Below, one piece after another: positions 24,601 through 36,231 of a stretch of 64,000 nucleotides of DNA. Both the position numbers and the translations under genes were made by a program. Source of the DNA: Rebecca billardiae RCC1528. Taxonomy: Eukaryota; Haptophyta. The stretch is from NCBI GenBank assembly GCA_965240325.2, contig OZ251227.1, positions 2,604,001 through 2,668,000 of the forward strand, given 5' to 3'. The notes below the pieces were generated by a model that was given only the letters and a program-made list of their open reading frames with translations, was not told the origin of the DNA and did no database searches. Numbering within the stretch: the stretch's first letter is position 1; each line of letters starts with the position of its first letter.

Positions 24601-27600
24601 CGCGGCCGATCCAGCGGCGGAGCGCGCGGCCCTCGCCGCGGCGCGCGAGCGCGCGGCCGGCGGCGCGGGCGCGGCCGCGCACGCGCGCCGCCGCGGACCA
24701 CGGCACGAACGCGCGCGCCGCGCCGCCGCGCAGCTCGGCCGCGGCCGAGACGGCGAGGCCGCGCAGCCGCAGCGCGCGCGCCGCCGCGGCCGCGTCGGCC
24801 GCGGCCGCGAGCGCGCCGCGCCACGTGTGCAGCGCGCGCGCGCCGCGGTCGGCGGCGAAGGCGGCGGCGCCGCGGCGCAGCGCGCGCCGCGCCGCGCCCG
24901 CGCCCGCCCAGCGGCGCATCGCGCGCGCCGCGCCCTGCTGCGCCCAGCGCGCGAGCGACGCGCGCGCGGTCGCGGCCGCGGCCGCGGCCGCGGCCGCCGC
25001 CGCCGCCCAGCACATGAGCGCTCGCGCCTCGCCGCGCCGGCGCAGGCGGTGCACGACGGCGCGCGCGGACGCGCGCGTCGCGGCGTGCGCGTCGAGCGAG
25101 CGCCACGCGCGGTGCGCCGCGCCGTGCGCCCAGCGCACCGCGCACGCCTCGCGCAGCCGCAAGCCGTCGAGGCCGTCCGCCGTGCGGACGAGCCACGCGC
25201 CCCACGCGCGCGCCTGGCCCGCGTGCGTGAGCCGCGCGAGCCCGCGGCGCAGCGCGGCGCGCAGCGCGGCGCCGGCGCGCCAGCCGCGCAGCGCGCGGCA
25301 GACGGCGCGGTTGAGCAGCGCGCCGCCCGCGCCGCGCATCAGCGCGAGCGCCTCGCGCCGCGCGCCCGCCGCCTCGGCCCACGCGAGCAGCGCGCGCGCC
25401 GCGCCGCGGTGCCGCAGCCGGCCCGCCGCGCGCCGCGCCGACAGGTGCGTCGCCGCGCGCTCGAGCCACCAGCCCCACGAGCCGCGGAGCGCGCGGCTGA
25501 GCCAGCGGTGGCCCGCCGCGTCGAGCGTGAGGCGGCCGTCCGCGAGCGCCGCGGCGAGCGCCGCCCACGCGTTCAGCGCGCGCGCCACGTCGCGCGCGAG
25601 CGCGCGCCTGCACACGACGCCCATCACCGCCGCGTCCTCGGCCGCGCCCAGCCACGAGCGCCACGTGCGCGCGAGCGAGGCGGCGGCCCAGACGGCGGCG
25701 ACGGTGCCGAGCGCCGCGCGCGCGGCCGCGGAGGCGTCGAGCGCGCCGCGCCACGCGCCGAGCGCGCGCGACGCCGCGCGCGACACCCAGCGCCGCACCA
25801 CCGCGCGCGCGGCGAGCCGGCGCGCGGACGCGCGCCGCCACGCCGAGTGCGCCGCGGCGAGGCCGGGCGAGCGCCAGCGCGCGCCGACCGCGCCGAGCGC
25901 GAGGCGCTGCGCGGCGGCGTCGGCCCAGCCGCGCAGCGCGCCGTGCGCGCGGCGCGCGCCCAGCCGCGCCGACGCGCGCAGCCGCGCGTCGCGCAGCTCG
26001 AGCGCCGCGGCGGTCGCGTCCGCCCAGCCGCCGAGCGCGCGCGCCGCGCCGCGGTGCCGCAGCCGCGCGCCCGCGCGCCGCGCCGCGCGCCACAGCTCGC
26101 GCGCGCCGCGCCACGCGCCCCACGTGCCGCGCACGGCGGCGAGGCGCCACGAGCCGAGCGCGCCGCCGAGCGCGCCCGCCGCGTCCGCCGCGTCCGCCGC
26201 GGCCGACGCCCAGCGCGCGAGCGCGCGCGCCGCCGAGCGGTGGCGCAGCCGCAGCGCCGCCACGCGCATCGCGCGCAGCAGCTCGGCGCCGTCCGCCCAG
26301 CCGCGCAGCGCGCGCGAGCGCGCGCGCGCGTCGGCCGAGCCGACGCGCGCGGCGACGGCGCGCGCGGCGCGGCGCTCCGCGGCGTTCGCCGCCCACGTGC
26401 GCAGCGCGCGCGGCCGCGCGCCCGCCGCGTGCTCGAGCGCGCGCCGCAGCTCGCGCAGCTGCGCCGCGGCGCCGCGCCACGCGCGCAGCGCGCGCACCTC
26501 CGCCGGCCGCACCCACGCCGCGCCGAGCCGGCGGCGCTCGCGCGCGTCGGCGATCGCGGCGCGCCAGCGGCGGAGCGCGGCGCGCGCGGCGCGGCCGCCA
26601 AGCAGCGCGCGCGCGCGCGCGCGCGCCTCGCGCAGCGCGCGCGCCGCGGCGAGCGCGCCCGTCCAGCCGCCGAGCGCGCGCGCCGCGCCGCGGTGCCGCA
26701 GCCGCGCGCCCGCGCGCCGCGCCGCGCGCCACAGCTCGCGCGCGCCGCGCCACGCGGCCCACGACGCGCGGCGCTCGCGGTCGGCCCACGCGCCGAGCGC
26801 GCCGCCGAGCGCGCCGCGCGCCTCGCGGCCGTCGGCGGCGAGCGCGGCCCACGCGCGCAGCGCCGCGCCCGCGCCGCGCAGCGCCCAGCGCCGCGCGGCG
26901 ACGTGCGCCGCCGCGCGCGCCGCGAGCGCGCCGAGCCACGCGCGCCACGAGCCGACGATCGCGCGGTTGCCCCACGCGCCGAGCGCGCCGCGCGCGCGCG
27001 CGCGCGGGCCGCGGCCGTCGCGCGCGGCGGCGCGCCACGTGCGCAGCGCGCGCGACGCGCCGACGCGCAGCCCCTCGCCCACCGCGAGCCGCAGCCGCGC
27101 GAGCTCGGCGCAGCGCGCCGCCCAGCCGTCGAACGCGCGCCCAAGCTTGCGGTTGCGCAGCCGGCCGGCGTACGGCAGGAGCGCGCGGCGCTCGGCGGAG
27201 GCGGCGCGCCACACGCCCCACGTGCGCCGCGCGGGGTGCGCGGCGCGGCGCGCGAGCGCGAGCGCCTCGCGCGCGCGCGCCGCCGCGCCGCGCCACGCGA
27301 GCAGCGCGCGCGCCTCGCCGCGCCGCCGCAGCCGCCCTGCGCCGCGCCGCAGCAGCCGGCGCTGCGCGCCCGCGCGCGCGAGCGCGCGCATCGCGCCGCG
27401 CGTCGCGCGGCCGCGGAAGAGGCGGCCGCCGGCCGCGAGCGTCTCGCGCGCGTCGAGCGCGCGCGCCGTCGCGTCGTCCCACTTGCGCAGCACGCGGTGC
27501 ACCGCGCGGTGCCTCAGCCGGAGCAGCGGCGCGAGCAGCCGGAGCCGCGCCGCCGCGTGCGCGGCGAGGCTGCGCCACGCGCGCGCGCGCGCCGGGTGGC

Positions 27601-30600
27601 GCAGCCGCGCGGCCGCGGCGCGCACGGCCGCGAGGCCCTCGGCGCGCGCGCGGAGCCACGCGGCCCACGCGCTGAGCGCGCGGCGCGTGCCGCGGTGCGC
27701 GAGCGCGCCCACGCCGCGCGCGAGCGCGCCGCGCGCGCGCCGGCCGCGCGACGCGACCTCGGCCCACGCGCGCAGCGCGCGGCCCGCGCGCGCGCCGCGC
27801 AGCGCCGCCGCCGGGCGCTCGAGCGCGCGCAGCGCGTCGGCGCGCGCGGCGGCGCGCGCCGTCCACGCGCCGAGCGCGCGCGCCTTGGCCGGCGCGCGCA
27901 TCCGGCCGGCGGCGCCGCGGAGCATGCGCCGGCGGCGCGCGCCGGCGCGCCAGCCGCCGAGCGCGGCGCGGCGCGAGCGCGCCGCCTGCACAGAGCGCGC
28001 CGCCTCGAGCGAGCGCGCGCGCGCCGCGGCGGACGCGGCGCCGTCGGCCCAGCCGCCGTACGCGCGCGCGCGCTCGCGGTTGCGCAGCCGCGAGATGGCG
28101 GAGCGCGCGAGCCGCGTGCGCCGCGCGCCGTCGCGCGCGGCGGCGAGCGCGGCGGTGAGCTCGCGCTGCGACCAGCGCGCCAGCCCCGCGCGCAGCGTCT
28201 CGCGCGACTCGCGCAGCGCGCCGCACGTGCGCGCCCAGCGGCGGAGCGCGCCGCCCTCGGCGCCGCGCGCGGCGCGCGCGGCGGCGCGCCGCGCGTTGCG
28301 CCACGCCGCGCCGCCCGCGCGCCACCACGCGTGCGCCTCGCCGAGCAGCGCGCGCAGCGCGGCGGCGCGCGCCACGTCGGCCGCGCGCGCGCGCGCCGCC
28401 TCGCCCTCCGCGCCGCCGCCGAGCTCGGGCGCGCGCCCCGCCCACACGAGGAAGCCGCGCCGGCGCGCGCCACCGACGAGTGCCGACGCCGCCACGCGGC
28501 CGAGCGCGCGCGCCTCGCCGCGCGCGCGCCAGTAGCGCCACGTCGCGGCGAGCAGCGGCGACTTCCACCGCCGGCCGAGCGCCTGCGCCGCCGCGCGCTC
28601 CGACGCCTCGCCGCGCCACGCGCGCAGCGCGCCGTGCGCGTGCCGCAGCCGGTGCTGCGCGCGCGCGCGCGCGACCGTCTCGCGCTCGAAGCGGCGCGCG
28701 CCGATCGTGTCGCGCCAGCCGGCGAGCGCGCGCGCGCGCGCGGCCGAGTCGCCGCCGCGCACGCGCGCGAGCGCGCGGCGCATGGCGCGCGCGTCGCGCG
28801 CGCCCGCGTCGAGCCCGGCCCACGCGCGCCGCAGCCCGGCGGTGCGCCACCGCCGCACCGCGCGGCCGGCCGCCTCCCTGGCCGCGCGCGCCTCGCGCGC
28901 CGCGCCCGCCCACGAGCGCACGGCGAGCGACTCGGCGGCGCGCGCCGCGCGCGCGGCGAACGGGCGCAGCCGGCGCGCGGTCGCGCCGCGCGCGCGCAGC
29001 TTGTTGAGCGCAGCGCGCACGCCGCGCATCGCGAGCGACGCGGCGGCGCCGCGCGCGGCCGCGAGCTCGGCGCGGCGCGACGCCATCAGCAGGCGCCAGC
29101 GGCGCGTCGCGCGCGAGGTGCCGCGGTGGCGCAGCGCGAGCGCGGCGCGGCGCATCAGCGCCGCGCCCGCGGCCGACTCGGCGGCGCGCTGCAGCGCGCG
29201 CCACGCGCCGCCGAGCGCGCGGCCCTGCCAGCGCGCCACGCCCTTGCGCAGCGCGGCGCGCGCGGTCGCGACCGCCGCCGCGCCGCCGAGCCAGCCGTTG
29301 AGCGCGCGCACGAGGCCGTTGGCGAGCGCGCGGCGCGCGACGACCATCGCGACCGCCTCGCCCTCGAGGAAGCGCAGCCACGAGCGCCACGCGCGCCAGC
29401 GCGAGCCATCGGCCCAGCCGGCGAGCGCGCGGCGCGCGCGCCACTGCGCGGCGACGGCGCCGACGAGCCCGGAGAAGGCGAGCGCGAGCGGCCGGCTCGC
29501 CAGCCGCGCGGCGGCGCGCGCCGCGGCCGCGGGCCGCAGCGCCGCGCGCCAGCGGCGCAGCCCGCGCGCGAGGCCGGGCGACGCGAGGGTCGCGACGAAG
29601 TTGCGCATGGCGCGCGCGTCGGCGCGGTCGTCGGCGACGCGCTGCGCCCATGCGCGCATCGCGCGCCACGCCGGGCCGCGCCGCCAGCGCGCGAGCAGCA
29701 GGTGGAGCGCCATCCGGCGCCGCGCCTCCGCGCGCCACAGCCGCGCGCCCGCGCCCGCGTGCCGCAGCCGCAGCCGCGCGCCCGCGCGCTCCAGCTGCGC
29801 CGCGAGCTCGGCCGTGCCGCGCACGTACGCGCGCCACCCGCCCCACGCGCGCGCCTCGGCGCGGTGCCGCAGCCGGCCGGCCGCGCCGCGCGCGCGCGCG
29901 CGCAGCGACAAATAGTCGCCCCACGCGAGCCACGCGCGCGCCTCCTCGCGGTGGCGCAGCCGGCCGGCCGCGAGCCGCGTGCGCGCGCGCAGCGCCGCGT
30001 GCTCGCGCCACGAGTTGAGCGCGCGCGCCTCGGGCGTGCGGCGCAGCCGCCCGCCGAGGCGGCGCGCGCGCGCGCGCGTCGCGAGGTACGCGCGCCAGCC
30101 GCCGAGCGCGCGCGCCTCCGCCACGCGCCGCATGCGCCGGCCGATGCCCGCCGCGCGCTCGCGCAGCGCGAGGTACTCGTCCCACGCGAGCCACGCGCGC
30201 GCGGCGCCGCGGTGGCGCAGCCGGCCCATCGCGGCGCGCGAGCGCGCGCGCAGCTCGACGAAGCCGCGCCAGCTGCCCCACGCGCGCGACTCGGCCACGT
30301 GCCGCATCCGCCCGCCGAGCGCGCGCGCGTGCGCGCGCGCGGCCAGATACGCGCGCCAGCCGTTCCACGCGCGCGCCTTGGGGATCGAGCGCATGCGCCG
30401 GCCGGCGCGCCCGCCCGCGTGCCGCGCGCGCTCGCGCGCGAGCGCGCTCGCGCGCCACGCGTTGAGCGCGCGGCCGACGCCGCCGTGGCGCATGCGGCGC
30501 ACGAGCCCGCGCGCGCGCGCGCGCGTCGACACAAAGCCGCGCCAGCTGTTCCACGCGTGTGCCTTGGGCAGGCTGCGCATGCGCCCGCCGAGGCCGCGCG

Positions 30601-33600
30601 CGCGCGCGCGCAGCTCGAGGTACGCGCGCCAGCTGTTCCACGCGCGCGCCTTGGGGATCGAGCGCATGCGCCCGCCGAGCCCGCGCGCGCGCGCGCGCAG
30701 CTCGAGGTGCGCGCGCCAGCTGCCCCACGCGCGCGACTCGGCCACGTGCCGCATCCGCCCGCCGAGCGCGCGCGCGTGGTCGCGCGCGGCCAAATACGCG
30801 CGCCAGCTGCCCCACGCCTTGGCCTTGGGCACGTGGCGCATGCGCCCGCCGATGAAGCGAGCGTGCGCGCGCGTCGCGAGGTACCCGCGCCAGCCGTTCC
30901 ACGCCTTGGCCTTGGGCACGTGCCGCATGCGCAGGCCGAGGCCGCGCGCGCGCGCGCGCGCCGCGACAAAGCTGCGCCAGCTGCCCCACGCACGCGCCTC
31001 CGGCACGTGGCGCATGCGCCGGCCGAGGCCGCGCGCGTGGTCGCGCGCCGCGACGAACGCGCGCCAGCTGCCGAGCGCGCGCGCCTCGCCGCCGCGGCGC
31101 ATGCGGCGCGCGAGCGCGCGCGCGCGCTCGCGCGTCGCGAGGTACGCGCGCCAGCCGCCGAGCGCGCGCGCCTCCGCCACGCGCCGCATGCGCCGGCCCA
31201 TGCCCGCCGCGCGCTCGCGCAGCGCGAGGTACTCGTCCCACGCGAGCCACGCGCGCGCGGCGCCGCGGTGGCGCAGCCGGCCCATCGCGGCGCGCGAGCG
31301 CGCGCGCAGCTCGACGAAGCCGCGCCAGCTGCCCCACGCGCGCGACTCGGCCACGTGCCGCATCCGCCCGCCGAGCCCGCGCGCGCGCGCGCGCAGCTCG
31401 AGGTGCGCGCGCCAGCTGCCCCACGCGCGCGACTCGGCCACGTGCCGCATCCGCCCGCCGAGCCCGCGCGCGCGCGCGCGCAGCTCGAGGTACGCGCGCC
31501 AGCCGTTCCACGCCTTGGCCTTGGGCACGTGGCGCATGCGCCCGCCGAGCCCGCGCGCGCGGTCGCGCGCGGCGACAAAGCCGCGCCACGAGCCGAGCGC
31601 GCGCGCCTCGCCCACGCGGCGCATGCGGCGCAGCAGCTCCTTCGAGCGCGCGCGCAGCTCGAGGCACGCACCCCACGAGCCCCAGCCGCGCGAGACGCCC
31701 GAGCGGCGCAGCCGGAAGAGCACGGCACGCGCGCGCGCGCGCAGCGACTCCTCCGCGCGCCACGCCGCCCACGAGCCGACGAGCTCGCGCGCGCCCCAGC
31801 GGCGCGCGGCCGTGCCGGCGTGCGCGCGCGCGGCGCGCTTGTCGGCCGCGCCGCCGCGCCAGCCGTTGAGCGCGGCGATGAGGCCGGGCGGCGCGCGGAG
31901 GCGCGCGCCAAACTTGCGGCGCGCGGCCGCGTCCGCCGCCCACGCGCGCAGCGCGTACGTGAGCCCGCGCTGCCGCAGCGCCGCCACGCCGCGGCGCAGC
32001 GCGCGCAGCGTCGCGCCGCGCGCGGCCGCGCGCGGCCGCCAGCCAAGCAGCGCGCGCGCGAGCCCGCGGTGGCGCAGCCGCGCGGCGGCGGCGCGCGCGC
32101 GCGCGCGCGGGCCGCCGTGCTGCCGCCACGCGCGCAGCGCGAGCACGAGCGCGCGCATGCGCGGCGCGAGCACGCGGCCCGCCTTGATCCGCCACGCGTA
32201 CCGCGCGGCGCACGCCTCGCGCCAGCGCGCGGCCGCGGCCGCGCGCAGCCGCAGCCGCGCGACAGACGCGGCGCGCGCGAGCGTCTCCAGCTTGGCGCGG
32301 CGGCGCAGCCGCTGGCGGCGCCACGTGCGCACGGCGCGCGCGAGCGCGGGCGAGCGCAGCGTCGCGGCGATCCGCGCGGCGCGCGAGCGCGCGCCCGCCA
32401 GCGCGTCGATCCACGCCGTGAGGCCGCGCGAGACGCCGCGCCGGCGCAGCCGGCGCACCGCGCGGCGCGCGGTGAGCACGCGCGCGCGCTCGGCGCGCCA
32501 CGAGTTCCACGAGCGGCCGAGGCCGCGCGCGGCCCAGCGGAGCGCGCCGACGCGCAGCGCGGCGACGCGCGCGCTCAGCGCGTCCGCCGCAGCGGCCCAC
32601 GAGCGCGTCGCGCGCGCGAGCCGGCGCAGCCGCAGGCGCGCGTAGAACGGGCGCGCGCGCGCGAGCATGGCCGCGCCGTCCGCGCGCCGCGCCGCGCCGT
32701 CGTCGTCGCCCTCGCCGTACTCGCCGTGCGGCGAGACCCACTGCCGCCAGCCGCGGCGCAGCTTGCGCGCGCGGAAGGCGGAGGCGCCGCGCCGGATCGC
32801 GCCGAGGCTCTCGGCGCGGCGCACGAGGTGCGCCAGCCAGCCGTTCAGCCCGGAGCGCAGCCCCCGCGCGCCGAGCGCGCCGACGCCGCGCCGCAGCAGC
32901 ACGAGCCGCGCGCGCCGCGCGCCAGCCGTCGCGCGCCAGCCCGAGACCGCGCGGCCGAGGCCGCGGTGGCGCAGCCGCGCGGCGGCGCGCTGCGCGGCGG
33001 TGGTGTGCGTGCTCGCGCCGCGCCACGCGCGGAACGCGCCGCCGAGCTCGCGGCCGCGCCACCGCGCCGCGCCGCGCGCGAGCGCCGCGCGCGCCGCCGC
33101 GCGCGCCGCCGCGCCCGCGAGCCAGCCCAGCAGGCCGCGCGCGAGGCCGCGGTTGCGCAGCCGGCGCGCGGCGAGGCCGGCGGCGCGGCCGCGCTCGCCG
33201 CCGCGCGTGCCGTCGTCGGCCCACGCGCCGAAGGTGCGCGACACGCGCCCGCGCAGCGCGCGCGCGCCCACCAGCCGCGCCGTCGCCGAGACGCGCGCGC
33301 GCCGCTGCATGCGCGCGAGCGCGAAGCGGAACGCGGCGCGGCACGCGGCGAACGCAAAGAACTGCGCGCCGACGCGCACCTTTGCGTGGCGCGAGGTGCG
33401 GACGGCCCACCAGCCGAGCGCGGAGGCGCAGCGGCGGAGGCGGCGGCGCTCGGCCGCGATCCCGCCGCGCACGCCGCGCCGCCGCGCGCCGCCCGTCGCC
33501 TCGCGCCACGCGCCGAACCGCGCGCGCACGCGCAGGTTGAACCACTGCCACGCGGCGGCGCGCAGCAGCATTGCCGACTGGCGCGCGCTCGCCGCGCGCG

Positions 33601-34606
33601 CGTTCGCGTGGCGGCGGAGGCGGCGGAGCGCGCGGGCGGTCGCGATGGCGCGGCCGCCGGAGGCCTTGAACGTCGGGCGGCGGCGCGCCGACTCGCGCAC
33701 GCGCGCGAGCCAGCGGTCGAGCCCGCGCGCGAGCATCACCGCGCGCGACTCGGCGCGCAGGTCGTCGCCCGACGCGGCCGAGCTCACGTCCTCGTCCGCG
33801 TCGTCGTCGTGGGCGGCGGCGGCGGCGGCGGCGCGCCAGCCGCCACCGGGCGAGGGCGTGCGGCGCGCCTCGTACGGCGAGGCCGTGCCGCCCGAGAGCC
33901 GCGTGCCCTCGCCCTCGAGCCCGCCCAGCCCGAGCAGCCCCGCCGACGCCGACGCGCTCGGCTGCGAGTCCATCGTAAGCCGCAGGCGCTCGTGCAGGTG
34001 CTCGACCATCAGCAGCGTCGAGCGGAGCTCCTCCTCGGCGGAGACGAGCTGGCGCGAGAGCGAGGGCGAGGGCGGCTCGTCGGGCGCCGCGCCGAAGAGC
34101 GCGCCGCGCCCGTCGCCCAGCCGCCCCTTGAGCATCTCGACCTCCGCCTCGAGCCGCTCGATGTTGCCGAGCGAAGACGAGAGCCGCTGCTGCAGCCGAG
34201 CAATGTCCGCCACCTCCGCGTCGGCCGCGCGGTAGCGCTCGGCGCTGGCGCGCGGCGCGCGCGCGGGCGAGGCGCGGCGCGGCGGGGGCGGCGGCGCGCG
34301 GCGCGTGCGCCGGCGCCACAGCGCCATCGCCTCGCTCATCGCGTCCGCCTCGTCGGCGGCACGCGCAGCGTCGTCGTACGCAGCGCCGAGGTCGTCGTCG
34401 TCGTCGTAGCCGTAGTCGTCGTAGTTGAAGGCGTCGTCTTGGTCGTCGTACGCGGCGCCACCCGCGTCGAAGGGCGGCGACGCGCCTCCGCGCGCGTCCC
34501 GCTCATCCGTCAGCAGCTGCACGAGCTCGTCCTCGACCTCGGCGAGCCGGCGGCTCGCGGGCGAGCGCCGGCCCGGGCTCGGCCCGCGCCGAGTGCCCGA
34601 GGACAT
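1..34606 (-). CDS. Giant Sfi1-like Trp-repeat protein, 3' end beyond the window
   Basis: One frame stays open from an ATG at 34,604-34,606 to the left edge: 11,535 codons, no stop, no intron needed. An in-frame stop lies upstream at 34,910-34,912 with no ATG between, so this start is well fixed. Residues 51-87 are Asp/Tyr-rich (repeated YDD); 105-109 are poly-Pro; about 128-163 and 173-202 look like short coiled coils; 208-275 are low complexity. From about residue 285 the protein is Arg/Ala-rich helix with a Trp motif (AFxxW, LFDAW, SWRSW, AWxSWR) every 29-33 residues. That matches the spacing and hydrophobic pattern of Sfi1 repeats, long helices that bind centrin, a Ca2+-binding EF-hand protein. 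I checked phase and Trp motifs near 0.7, 20.1, 25.1, 30.7 and 33 kb. At the observed spacing the window would hold some 350 motifs (estimate). Centrin binding and cytoskeletal location are inferred. A cryptic intron within the open frame cannot be excluded. Confidence 0.85.
13305..13540 (-). repeat. Isolated near-identical copy of part of the 437-residue unit
   Basis: About 235 bp here match the 437-residue units almost base for base (compare 9,484-9,718) although the flanking coding sequence is divergent. It lies about 3.8 kb upstream, in reading direction, of the matching block of the array, which is not a whole number of units. It encodes the segment with the LFRAW, SWRSW and LFDAW motifs. 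It may be the seed from which the array grew or a gene-conversion patch. Confidence 0.75.
29830..31690 (-). repeat. 29-residue (87-bp) Trp repeat array within the giant protein
   Basis: The protein shows a regular 29-residue period here, about 21 units. Key positions of the unit are GLGGRMR at the start, then six or seven variable residues, then AWxSWRxxLxxRxRAR. One unit near 30,420-30,500 is 33 residues long. This is the tightest form of the Trp repeat and lies about 975-1,590 residues from the N-terminus. A block of about 260 bp at 30,064-30,322 reappears at about 31,125-31,375, offset by 1,056 bp, so part of the array was duplicated as a block. Confidence 0.8.
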
Positions 34607-35139
34607 CGAGGCGGCGAGTGCTGCGCGCGAGGCGAGGGAAGGCTGTACGATGCGCGTGCGCGGAGCTGCCGGCACGCGTCTCGCAGAGGCTTCGCGGCGC
34701 TCGCTCGCTACAAGCGAGGCAGCGCAGCAGGCGTCGGCTCGTCGATCGAGGCTTGGGCCCCAATCGCCAGGCAGGCAGGCCAGTGGCACTCGTCGGCTTC
34801 GGCGTCGCCCGCGCAAGGCCGAGCTCGGGCTCGAGCTCGGTCGGGGCCCAGATTGCTGTTGGCTCGATGAGGCCGAGCGCGAGCGCGCAACAGCCTGTGT
34901 GCCCTTGCTTCATCAGCGCTGTTTCGCGTGGTGCGCGCGCTGAAAAGTGAAGGGTGAAGGTGAGAACTCTTGAAGAATACGGCAAACCCATGGGTCGGCT
35001 GGGGGACCAACCGTCTTCATGGCGTATTACCGGATTGCTGTTTCTCCTCCGGACTTGCTGTTACACCTGAAAAAGGCTTTTCCATTTTCGTCGACGTCTC
35101 GTCAGGCCAAGCTAAAAGCGCACGTTGGCCACCCCACCG
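34607..35139. other. Intergenic, 5' flank of the giant gene
   Basis: These 533 bp separate the start of the giant gene from the stop of the epimerase gene; both are on the minus strand. Only the in-frame stop at 34,910-34,912 bears on annotation. The base composition falls towards even GC near 34,950-35,100, which fits a promoter or 3' end region, but I recognise no TATA box or other defined element. Confidence 0.5.
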
Positions 35140-36231
35140 CTAGGCCGCGTCGACGGGCGTGCACGCCTCCGACGGCAATGGCCGCTTGCGGCCTCGAGCG
35201 GCGGCGCGCTCGTTTTCCCAGCGCGCGGTCTGCCGCACGGCCTCTTCCAGGACTGTCGGCGTCCAGCGCGGCAGCACCCTCGTCGCGAGCGCCACGCTGA
35301 GAGGCCCAAAGTCGGTCGACAAGAACTGCGTGTCGCGCTCGGGCGCAAAGCGCGCGGCCGGCACCGACACGGCCGCGGCGGCGGCGGCGCGCGTGGCGGC
35401 TGGGACCTCGGCGTCGAGGGCCGTGGCGAGCGCGCGCACGAACCCCTCCCACGTCGGCGACTCGTACGCGCAGATGTTGAGCGCGCGCCCGTGCACGGCG
35501 TCGTGCGATCGGCACGCGGCGACGACCGCAGCGCCCACGTCGGGCCCGTAGACCAAGGAGATGGCCCTGTGCGCGCCGGCGCCCGGCTCGCCCTCAACGC
35601 GCAGCCCGGTCGCGCCGCCCTTCCGCAGCCGGCGGACCAGCGACGCCTGGCGCCCCGTGTTCTCGAACGGGCCGAAAGCGTCCGGCAGCCGCAGCGCGGT
35701 CCAGCGGAGGCGCGCGTCCGCGGCGGACGCGCGCGCGAGCAGCTCCTCGGCCTCGAGCTTCAAGCTGCCGTACTCATCGTTCGACGCGCGCTCCGCGCGT
35801 CGGCGCGCGTCCGCCGGCCGCACGGCGCTCGCCTCCGTCAGCCGGCCGCGCTCGCGCTCGAAGCGGTCTGGATCGGACGCCATGTACACAGAGTCGGTCG
35901 AGATGAAGATGTACAGGCCTGCGCGCTCGCCGAGCACGTCGACGACGGGCCGCACGTCGTCGGGCGCGTACGCGCAGAAGTCCACCGTCGCGTCGAAGCG
36001 CTCGCGCGCGGACGAGAGCCACTCGCGGAACTCTGCGCGCGAGCGGTTGCAGCGCACGTGCGTGGCGCGCGGCTCGCCCTCGAACGGAAACCGCGTGCGC
36101 CCCCGGCTCAGGACGGTGACCTCGTAGTCGGCGTCCAGCAGCGCGCGCACGGTGTGCCGACCGAGGAACTGCGTCCCGCCGATCACGAGCACGCGCCCAG
36201 CCACGTCGTGGGGGGGCGCGACGACGGCCAT
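35140..36231 (-). CDS. NAD-dependent epimerase/dehydratase (extended SDR family)
   Basis: This 363-residue single-exon protein begins with a Rossmann dinucleotide-binding motif, GGTQFLG at residues 18-24, followed by the usual beta-alpha pattern. The catalytic pattern is present: Ser at about 111 in STDSVY and Tyr154-x-x-x-Lys158 in YGSLK. The length is typical of extended short-chain dehydrogenases acting on nucleotide sugars or similar substrates, and of related mRNA-binding plastid proteins of that fold. The substrate cannot be read from the sequence. No signal or transit peptide is evident, so a cytosolic enzyme is likely. The start codon is ATG at 36,229-36,231. It is divergent from the next gene, with 175 bp between starts. 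Confidence 0.85.
   Translation of the reverse strand: MAVVAPPHDVAGRVLVIGGTQFLGRHTVRALLDADYEVTVLSRGRTRFPFEGEPRATHVRCNRSRAEFREWLSSARERFDATVDFCAYAPDDVRPVVDVLGERAGLYIFISTDSVYMASDPDRFERERGRLTEASAVRPADARRRAERASNDEYGSLKLEAEELLARASAADARLRWTALRLPDAFGPFENTGRQASLVRRLRKGGATGLRVEGEPGAGAHRAISLVYGPDVGAAVVAACRSHDAVHGRALNICAYESPTWEGFVRALATALDAEVPAATRAAAAAAVSVPAARFAPERDTQFLSTDFGPLSVALATRVLPRWTPTVLEEAVRQTARWENERAAARGRKRPLPSEACTPVDAA

Noticed and set aside
1-34606. Interpretation of the 34-kb region as non-coding satellite DNA
   Set aside because: Periods are multiples of three (1,311, 2,622 and 87 bp), one frame is free of stops over more than 11,000 codons, and substitutions keep Trp and hydrophobic positions. 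A plain satellite would not do this.
90-34870. Very long open frames on the plus strand (3,261, 4,440 and 4,809 codons) and in the other two minus frames (up to 5,568 codons) across the giant gene
   Set aside because: They are shadows caused by extreme GC content and the Arg/Ala-rich code of the real frame. They consist mostly of Arg, Ala, Ser, Pro and Gly without hydrophobic pattern, each is interrupted somewhere, and only one frame is open throughout with regular Trp motifs.
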